Positions 57,841 to 64,000 of a DNA stretch of 64,000 nt are shown one piece after another (the stretch's first letter is position 1; each line of letters opens with the position of its first letter). The notes beneath the pieces were generated by a model. That model was not told where the DNA came from and ran no database searches. It worked only from the letters and a program-made list of their open reading frames with translations. Source of the DNA: Mammaliicoccus sp. Dog046 (GTDB lineage: Bacteria > Bacillota > Bacilli > Staphylococcales > Staphylococcaceae); NCBI RefSeq assembly GCF_034039665.1, contig NZ_CP120131.1:2038499-2102498 (forward strand), written 5' to 3'. Position numbers and translations under genes: made by a program.

Positions 57841-58419
57841 TTAAATTGTCTCTGAATTTACTTTGTTATGTTTTTTATATTCGCCATTTTCACCTAAGAA
57901 GTATGTCTCTACTTCTTTCCAGTTATATACTTTTGGCCATTCATCATAATCTACATTATGTTCCGCTGCGTACATAACTCCGTGATTATTGAAACTTGCT
58001 AATTGCTTTGGATTATCATCAATTAAATAATCTGTATTGACGATACCTTTATCTCCACAAAAAACAAAGTGTTGTGGGTCTAAATATGGCATATGTTCTC
58101 TTAACCAAGCGTATTTATCAGCAAATGACGTAGGAACATCCATCGCTGCTGTTACAATATAAACATCATAGTATTCGTTAAGTTTCTTTACAACTTCAAT
58201 TGCATCATTAAATACTTCTAGATCTCTAAAGAATCCGTCTTCTCTTAAAATTTGAGTAAGTACGCCTTGATGTTCAGGCATCATATTACGTATCTTAGTT
58301 CCTTTAAGTTCATCCATAGTCACATTTGATGAAGTCTCTTCATTAAAGCGTCTTAATAGTTTCTTTATAGTATCTGCTAGTACTTCATCCATATCAATTC
58401 CAATTGTTTGCTTCGCCAT
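57841..58419 (-). CDS. 5'(3')-deoxyribonucleotidase (NT5C type)
   Basis: HAD-fold phosphatase that dephosphorylates deoxyribonucleotides. The 192-aa protein has the DxDxV/T active site DMDEVLADT with nucleophile Asp9 and acid Asp11, motif II (VTAAMDVPTSFADKYAWL near residue 94) and motif III (FCGDKGIVNTDYLIDDNPKQL near residues 121-141) with the metal-binding Asp pair DD. The start ATG lies 66 bp after hisC, on the same strand. Confidence 0.9.
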   Translation of the reverse strand: MAKQTIGIDMDEVLADTIKKLLRRFNEETSSNVTMDELKGTKIRNMMPEHQGVLTQILREDGFFRDLEVFNDAIEVVKKLNEYYDVYIVTAAMDVPTSFADKYAWLREHMPYLDPQHFVFCGDKGIVNTDYLIDDNPKQLASFNNHGVMYAAEHNVDYDEWPKVYNWKEVETYFLGENGEYKKHNKVNSETI

Positions 58420-58485
58420 TATACCTACTCCTTCTTAATACTCAATGTATACTAGTATATCAAAGAAACGGTTCCCTTTCCTTTC

Positions 58486-59553
58486 TTACGAACCATACGA
58501 TTCAAAAAATGCTTCTAACACTTTAATCATTTGGTCATTATGTTCACTAAAGCCCATCGTAATACGTACACCATTAGGGAATGGTCTTGTAATAAATCCT
58601 TCTTTAATTAAGTAGTCATATAACACTTGTGGTTCATCTGTATTCACAAATACGAAGTTTGTTTGACTATCATATAAGTGTTCTTTGAATGAAGCATTTA
58701 GGAACTTTTCAATTTCAACTCTGTTCTTCTGAGTCATGTCATTTAAATAGTCTTGATCTTTTATAGCTGCATCTGCGGCAACCGCTGATAAAGATGTCAC
58801 ATTAAATGGTAGTCTGACAATATCTAATTGATCTAATAATGATGCTTGTGCAACAGCATAACCAATTCGCTGTGAAGCTAATCCATATGCTTTAGATAAA
58901 GTTCTTAGAACAACTACTTGTTCGTACTTAGATAACAATTCTAAACTATTTGGCATATCTTCAGCATCAGCAAATTCAATGTATGCTTCATCTATTAATA
59001 TAATGACGTCATCTGGCACTTTCTTAATAAAATCTTCTATTACATCTTGTGCTAAGTATGTACCTGTAGGATTGTTTGGGTTACAAATCCATATCAGTTT
59101 CGTCTTGTCAGTGATTTGATCATACATAGCATCTAAATCAAAGTATCCATCTTTTAGTGGCGTTGTTTTAACGACTGCACTTTCAATAATGGCATGATGC
59201 TTGTATTGTCCAAATGTCATATCACTCGTAATAATTTCATCCCCCGCTTCTAATACAGTTCGTGAAATCAACATAATCACTTCATCTAATCCTGAACCAA
59301 ACAAGATTTGATCTTTATCTACATTTAAAAGTTCACTAAGCGTTTGTTTCACTTCAAATTGTTTCACTTCTGGATAATAGAATAATTCGTCCAAATTATT
59401 TTTTATGGCTTCTTTTACTTTTGGTGAAGGTCCATATAAGTTTTCATTAGAAGCAAGCTTGACCATCTCTCCGTCAATGCCATACTTTTCTTTCAATTGT
59501 CTTGGTGATAAACCTGGTTGGTATGCCTGTAATTCTGTTAATTGTTGCTTCAT
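58486..59553 (-). CDS. hisC: Histidinol-phosphate aminotransferase family (PLP) protein
   Basis: PLP-dependent class I/II aminotransferase of 355 aa. The PLP Lys is Lys221 in RTLSKAYGLASQRIGY. Other landmarks are SNENLYGPSP near residue 36, NPNNPTGTYL near 159 and the DEAYIEF aspartate near 188. It may serve histidine or aromatic amino-acid synthesis. No other his genes are adjacent in this window, so the precise substrate is not certain. The ATG has GGAGG upstream; a bidirectional hairpin separates it from the next operon. Confidence 0.9.
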   Translation of the reverse strand: MKQQLTELQAYQPGLSPRQLKEKYGIDGEMVKLASNENLYGPSPKVKEAIKNNLDELFYYPEVKQFEVKQTLSELLNVDKDQILFGSGLDEVIMLISRTVLEAGDEIITSDMTFGQYKHHAIIESAVVKTTPLKDGYFDLDAMYDQITDKTKLIWICNPNNPTGTYLAQDVIEDFIKKVPDDVIILIDEAYIEFADAEDMPNSLELLSKYEQVVVLRTLSKAYGLASQRIGYAVAQASLLDQLDIVRLPFNVTSLSAVAADAAIKDQDYLNDMTQKNRVEIEKFLNASFKEHLYDSQTNFVFVNTDEPQVLYDYLIKEGFITRPFPNGVRITMGFSEHNDQMIKVLEAFFESYGS

Positions 59554-59580
59554 ATTCGACGACCTCCATATTAAAATATA

Positions 59581-59608
59581 AAAACGGTAAATTCACATTT
59601 ACCGTTTT
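59581..59608. terminator. Terminator of the OpuC/EgtU-type operon
   Basis: AAAACGGTAAAT, a four-base loop and ATTTACCGTTTT form a perfect 12-bp stem with T-runs on both strands, after the permease-binding-protein gene and before hisC. Confidence 0.9.
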
Positions 59609-59658
59609 TGTAATTTATTAGTATTATAGACCTAATCATTTTCAGAAATCAATGATAT

Positions 59659-61173
59659 TTAATTAATCAATTTCTTCTTCTCTAAGTATTCTTTCGCTAC
59701 TTGATATGCATCTTCGTCTTTAATGGTAACTTTATAATTCATTTCTTGCATCTCTTCATCAGTAATTTGACCTTTAAGTTTGTTCATTGCTTTCACAACT
59801 TCTGGATGTTCTTTAATTGTTTCTTTTTTCATTAAAGGTGCACCTTGATATGGTGGGAACAATTTTTTATCGTCTTCCAATACGACCATGTCATATGCTT
59901 TCAATTCTGCATCTGTGGAATAAGCATCAATTAAATCAATATCATTATTTTTTAATGCTTGATATCTGAGTTTTGGTTCCATAGTTTTTACATCTTTAAA
60001 TTTAAGATTGTATTTACTTTGAATTCCTTTATAACCATCTTCACGATCATTAAATTCTAAAGTGAAACCTGGTCTAATATCTCCTTCAACTTTCTTCAAA
60101 TCAGAGATTGTTTTAAGATTGTGCTTTTTCGCGTAATCTTTCTTTACAGCTAAAGCATACGTATTATTATATTTCATTGGGTCTAACAACTGCATTTTAT
60201 ACTTCTTATCTAAACTTTGGTTTGCTTGATTATAGACATCTTTTTCAGTCGTCGATTTCGGTGTTTCTTTAGTGATTTCACCTAGGACTGTTCCAGTAAA
60301 CTCTAAGTATCCGTCAATCTCATCTGACTTCAAGGCGTTAAAGAGGAATGATGTTTTACCCATACCTGCCTTAACTTCGACACTATTATCAGTCTCGTCT
60401 TCTATTAAGATTTTGTACATATTCGTAATGACTTCTGGTTCAGAACCAAGTTTTCCCGCTAAAGTGAGCTTGTCTCCTTTTTGTGCAAATAAAGGAATCA
60501 CAACTGATAACAAGAATACAATCAACATTGCGCCTAATATAATGATTGATTTTTTGTAAGAAATTCTCTCTAATATTCTTAAAAATAAATCAAAGAATAT
60601 CGCTAAAATCGCTGCTGGTATCGCACCTAATAATATTAATGATGAATTATTTCTATCGATACCGAGTAAAATGAGATCACCTAAGCCACCAGCACCAATC
60701 AATGCAGCTAAAGTTGCAGTACCAATAATAAGTACCATTGCTGTTCTGATACCCGCCATCATAACTGGCATCGCCAGCGGTAATTCAACCTTAGTTAGTC
60801 TACGTCCCGTCTTCATACCTATCCCACGTGCCGCTTCAATCAGTGACGGATCTACTTCTTTAATCCCTGTATATGTATTTCTTAGAATAGGTAGCAACGC
60901 ATAAATCACAAGCGCGATAATTGCCGGTATTCTGCCAATACCAAACAAAGGTATCATTAACCCTAGTAAAGCCAGTGAAGGAATTGTTTGTAAAACAGCC
61001 GTGATATTGATAATGACTTCAGCTAATTTCTTAGTTTTAGTCAGCAATATACCAAGTGGTACAGCAATCACTACTGCGATTAATAACGCAATGAAAGATA
61101 ATTGAATGTGTTCAAGTAATGTTTCAAATAACTGCCCTTTTCGACTCGCTAATGTTTCAAATAATGCTTGCAT
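59659..61173 (-). CDS. Fused ABC permease and substrate-binding protein, OpuC/EgtU type
   Basis: The 504-aa fusion protein has a membrane permease part at residues 1-225 with about six helices (GLMIPLFGIGRIPAIIALV near 71, EAARGIGMKTGRRL near 117-130) and an extracytoplasmic type-II binding domain at about 230-504 (LAGKLGSEPEVITNMYKILIEDE and EIDGYLEFTGTVLGEI near 284). The fused form occurs in OpuC-like betaine/choline/carnitine importers and in the EgtU ergothioneine importers. The ligand cannot be assigned from sequence here. The ATPase gene overlaps by one base. Confidence 0.88.
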   Translation of the reverse strand: MQALFETLASRKGQLFETLLEHIQLSFIALLIAVVIAVPLGILLTKTKKLAEVIINITAVLQTIPSLALLGLMIPLFGIGRIPAIIALVIYALLPILRNTYTGIKEVDPSLIEAARGIGMKTGRRLTKVELPLAMPVMMAGIRTAMVLIIGTATLAALIGAGGLGDLILLGIDRNNSSLILLGAIPAAILAIFFDLFLRILERISYKKSIIILGAMLIVFLLSVVIPLFAQKGDKLTLAGKLGSEPEVITNMYKILIEDETDNSVEVKAGMGKTSFLFNALKSDEIDGYLEFTGTVLGEITKETPKSTTEKDVYNQANQSLDKKYKMQLLDPMKYNNTYALAVKKDYAKKHNLKTISDLKKVEGDIRPGFTLEFNDREDGYKGIQSKYNLKFKDVKTMEPKLRYQALKNNDIDLIDAYSTDAELKAYDMVVLEDDKKLFPPYQGAPLMKKETIKEHPEVVKAMNKLKGQITDEEMQEMNYKVTIKDEDAYQVAKEYLEKKKLIN

Positions 61174-62132
61174 TATGAAACACCTCTATTCTTTTCAGCT
61201 AAATAGCTAAACACAAATTGTCTCGTTACAATATGTGTTGGGGCTGCTTGATCATTATCCATAAAAATTGCTTCATGTTGTGCTAATAAATCATAAACAT
61301 CGCCTATCGTTTGGCTCGGTTGTACCTTTGGATACTGGTTAGAAGATGTTGCATATGTTTCTGAAATAGGTTGAGCAATATCACCTAATTTCACTTGTTT
61401 CAATACATGTGCATCTACATTGCCTATAAACGAGCGTACAAAGTCATTTTTCGGTCTATGAATAAAATCATCCGTACTACCTATTTGCTCAACATGACCT
61501 TGATTCAACAAGCAAATACGGTCACCCATTTTCATTGCTTCTTCAATATCATGCGTGACAAATACGATTGTCTTTTTTATTTTAGACTGAAGTTCTAACA
61601 AATCATCTTGCAAGTTCTTTCTACTGATTGGATCTAAAGCACTGAACGGTTCATCCATAAGAATGACTGGTGGATCTGCTGCTAACGCTCGGACAACCCC
61701 GATACGTTGTTGTTGACCACCTGATAATTCACTCGGATAGCGATCACGATACACATCTGGATCTAAACCTACCATTTCTAATAATTCATCTACACGAGTC
61801 GTAATATCTTTCTTTTTCCATTTTTTCATTTCAGGAACTTGTGAGATATTCTCTTTAATTGTCATATGTGGAAATAAAGCAATTTGTTGTAACACATAAC
61901 CGATATCCCATCTCATCTCTGCAATATCATAGTCACTAATAGGCTTATCTTTAAAATAAATAAACCCTTCTGATAATGGAATCAATCGATTAATCATTTT
62001 TAATGTAGTCGTTTTACCGCAACCAGATGGTCCGATTAATACAAAAAATTCACCCTCATCAATATTAAAACTTACTTCATCAACTGCTTTTTTATCCCCG
62101 TATGTCTTAGTAACGTTCTCAAATTTAATCAT
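61173..62132 (-). CDS. OpuC/EgtU-type ABC importer ATPase
   Basis: The 319-aa ATPase has Walker A GPSGCGKT near residues 34-41, signature LSGGQQQRIGVVRAL near 136, Walker B VILMDEPFSALDP near 158, and a C-terminal CBS-like regulatory segment at about 240-315 (IAQPISETYATSS, IGDVYDLLAQHEAIFM), as in betaine ATPases whose activity is tied to ionic strength. It begins the two-gene importer operon, with the ATG at 62132. Confidence 0.92.
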   Translation of the reverse strand: MIKFENVTKTYGDKKAVDEVSFNIDEGEFFVLIGPSGCGKTTTLKMINRLIPLSEGFIYFKDKPISDYDIAEMRWDIGYVLQQIALFPHMTIKENISQVPEMKKWKKKDITTRVDELLEMVGLDPDVYRDRYPSELSGGQQQRIGVVRALAADPPVILMDEPFSALDPISRKNLQDDLLELQSKIKKTIVFVTHDIEEAMKMGDRICLLNQGHVEQIGSTDDFIHRPKNDFVRSFIGNVDAHVLKQVKLGDIAQPISETYATSSNQYPKVQPSQTIGDVYDLLAQHEAIFMDNDQAAPTHIVTRQFVFSYLAEKNRGVS

Positions 62133-62223
62133 CTATAGACACCACATTTCCATTTATTCTCTATTTTTAAGCATAGTTATATATTTAATACCCAATTATT
62201 AAAATATAATGCCTACAAATCAA

Positions 62224-64000
62224 TTAAATCGGTTGCTTATAGCTTTTAATTGTATCGATAAAAATTGGACAATAGTGTTTTAATTTATAGCTACCTATCC
62301 CATCAATCAAAATCATTTCTTTCTTAGATTCTGGTAATCTCTTCGCAAATTGTTCTAATATTTGATCTGAGAAGATGGATAAAGGAGAAACTTCGAGTTC
62401 TTTGCTTAATTCTTTTCTTACTTCAATCAAACGATTAAATAGACTTCTATCTACATCTGTTATCGTTTGAATATCAACAATTTCTTTCGGTTTAGATTTA
62501 AATGGTGTCGTCATAATTTCCACTTCACCTCTTAAGACATCCATCGCCGATTGATCGACACTTAATATTTCTTTATGCTCATTTAAATATCCTTTGTATC
62601 TTAATTCATCTAATAAATGATGACATTCATTCGTCGTATAATCTTTTAATATGCCATACGTACTTAACTCGTCATAGCCTAACGATTTGATTTGTTGTGC
62701 TTTTTCTCCTCGTAAAACTTGTATGATCATATTTCTTTTTTCATTATGTTTTAGTCTAGCAACACAGCTTAATATCTTTTGTGCTTCTGTCGTCATATTA
62801 TACGTTTTCTCAGATTGCATACAGCTTGAACAACGACCACATTCTTCTAACTTTTCATCAGGGTTAAAGTAATGAATCATCATTGCTTCTAAACATTTCG
62901 TTGTTCTTGTATATTGAATCATTTGTCTTAATTTTTCGCCTTGCTTTTCTTTATATTCATCATCAGCTGGACTTGATGAAATAAAGAATTTTTGTAAATC
63001 AATATCTCGATCTGAGAATAATAATATACATTCACTTTCTAGCTGATCCCTACCAGCACGCCCTGCTTCTTGATAATATGATTCAATATCTTGTGGCATA
63101 TTATAATGAATAACAAATCTCACATTCGATTTATCTATACCCATCCCAAATGCATTGGTAGCGATCGCTAATTTAATATCATCCTCGATAAATTTACGTT
63201 GTGCGCGCTCACGTTCATCTTTAGGTAAACCTGCATGATACATCACATTTTCAACTTCTAAATCATCAAAAGTTTCACTCAATTGTTCTACTTGTTTTCT
63301 TGTTGAACAATAGATAATACCTGATTGATGATGATGTTCTTGTACATATTCTTTAATGAAATTTAACCTTTGATATGTATGATTCACTTTAAACGTTAAA
63401 TTTTCACGTTTAATAGACGTTTCAACAATATCCTCTTCACATATCCCCAGCTTCTGAGAGATGTCTTCTTGAACTTCCTTCGTCGCTGTAGCGGTCAATG
63501 CAACTAATCTAAAGTGATGCGGTAAACTCATCACATGTTTAATCACTTCTTGATAACTTGGTCTAAAGTCATGACCCCACTTAGAAATACAGTGTGCCTC
63601 ATCAAATGCGATTAATTGAACGTTACATTGATTAATCATACGAATAAATTGGGGTTGGTTAAATCGTTCTGGTGCAATATATAGAAAATTTAATTCTCCT
63701 GATACGAGCGCATTTTCTACGCGATCTTTTTCTTTTTTAGACAATGTGCTATTTAAATACTCTGCATTAATCCCCATTGATCTTAAGCTATCCACTTGGT
63801 CTTTCATCAATGATATTAATGGACTAATAACAATCGTTAGTCCGTCTAAATACAGACCTGGGACTTGATAACATATAGATTTCCCGCCACCAGTTGGCAT
63901 GACACCTAACGTCGGACGATGATTAATTACTCTATCTATAATATCTTTTTGCCCGTCTCTAAACTCTTGATAACCGAAATATTCTTTTAAAATGTTTTGC
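62224..64000 (-). CDS. recQ: RecQ-type DNA helicase (right end cut by the window edge)
   Basis: 3'-5' superfamily 2 helicase for recombination and repair. The reading frame is open to the window edge, giving 591 residues from QNILKEYFGYQEFRDGQ, so only a few N-terminal residues are missing if it is the usual size. It has Walker A MPTGGGKS, Walker B FDEAHCISKWGHDF, motif VI QEAGRAGRD, a zinc-binding domain with four Cys (CLEAM to CGRCSSCM), a winged-helix, and a C-terminal HRDC domain ending in IDTIKSYKQPI. An ATG at 63900 is not the true start. Confidence 0.95.
   Translation of the reverse strand, partial: QNILKEYFGYQEFRDGQKDIIDRVINHRPTLGVMPTGGGKSICYQVPGLYLDGLTIVISPLISLMKDQVDSLRSMGINAEYLNSTLSKKEKDRVENALVSGELNFLYIAPERFNQPQFIRMINQCNVQLIAFDEAHCISKWGHDFRPSYQEVIKHVMSLPHHFRLVALTATATKEVQEDISQKLGICEEDIVETSIKRENLTFKVNHTYQRLNFIKEYVQEHHHQSGIIYCSTRKQVEQLSETFDDLEVENVMYHAGLPKDERERAQRKFIEDDIKLAIATNAFGMGIDKSNVRFVIHYNMPQDIESYYQEAGRAGRDQLESECILLFSDRDIDLQKFFISSSPADDEYKEKQGEKLRQMIQYTRTTKCLEAMMIHYFNPDEKLEECGRCSSCMQSEKTYNMTTEAQKILSCVARLKHNEKRNMIIQVLRGEKAQQIKSLGYDELSTYGILKDYTTNECHHLLDELRYKGYLNEHKEILSVDQSAMDVLRGEVEIMTTPFKSKPKEIVDIQTITDVDRSLFNRLIEVRKELSKELEVSPLSIFSDQILEQFAKRLPESKKEMILIDGIGSYKLKHYCPIFIDTIKSYKQPI

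Noticed and set aside
63898-63900. ATG at 63900 as the start of recQ
   Set aside because: It lies inside the helicase motif I (LGVMPTGGGKS) and the frame is open upstream to the window edge, so it is internal.

Overview
The window is AT-rich, low-GC Firmicute chromosome and almost entirely housekeeping. The gene content points to Staphylococcaceae. The markers are the gapR-gap-pgk cluster, clpP with a CtsR box, rapZ-yvcK-whiA, hprK-lgt, uvrBA-csbA, secA-prfB, a GdpS-like GGEEF protein, the catechol-siderophore importer sstABCD next to nrdIEF, a staphylococcal-type MurB, bacillithiol-linked BrxC/YtxJ, and a LysM-CHAP cell-wall hydrolase behind a WalR-like box. A KimA-type potassium importer, a HicAB toxin-antitoxin pair and two adjacent DtpT-like peptide transporters suggest a lineage other than S. 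aureus. The S. sciuri (Mammaliicoccus) group is a guess from memory, not something the sequence proves.

Layout: 0-3.1 kb is the glycolytic operon (cggR, gap, partial pgk, minus strand) with a recognisable CggR operator. From 3.1 to 8 kb lie a glutaredoxin-like gene, a tiny ORF, clpP, and rapZ-yvcK-(49-aa membrane protein)-whiA. From 8 to 19 kb come trxB, a TPR protein with an acyltransferase, lgt, hprK, a SHOCT-like protein, uvrA and uvrB (SOS box), csbA, an HD hydrolase and a ResA-like thioredoxin. From 19.8 to 29.6 kb come a LysM-CHAP hydrolase, cytochrome c551, prfB with its programmed frameshift, secA, hpf, comFC/comFA, degV and a lipoprotein. From 29.7 to 43.4 kb come yigZ, hicAB, tagO, gdpS, a split ThrE exporter, pepT, kimA, a glycerate-kinase-like gene, brxC/ytxJ, two small or lipoprotein genes, a GrpB-like gene and murB. 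From 43.4 to 52 kb lie the Fur-controlled sst operon and the NrdR-controlled nrdIEF operon. From 52 to 64 kb come an EamA transporter with queF, two dtpT paralogues, a deoxyribonucleotidase, hisC, a fused OpuC/EgtU-type ABC importer and nearly complete recQ.

The genes are ordinary and the intergenic DNA is more interesting. Five arrays of 39-41 bp tandem repeats sit directly behind intrinsic terminators (4.5, 21.5, 36.2, 47.5 and 53.6 kb), and two of them share one repeat family. A recurring terminator hairpin built on GGCTGAGACAT/ATGTCTCAGCC is used at least six times. A near-perfect 44-bp palindrome precedes hicA. I found no tRNA, rRNA, CRISPR array, prophage or insertion sequence. I do not see a clearly new multi-gene system here.
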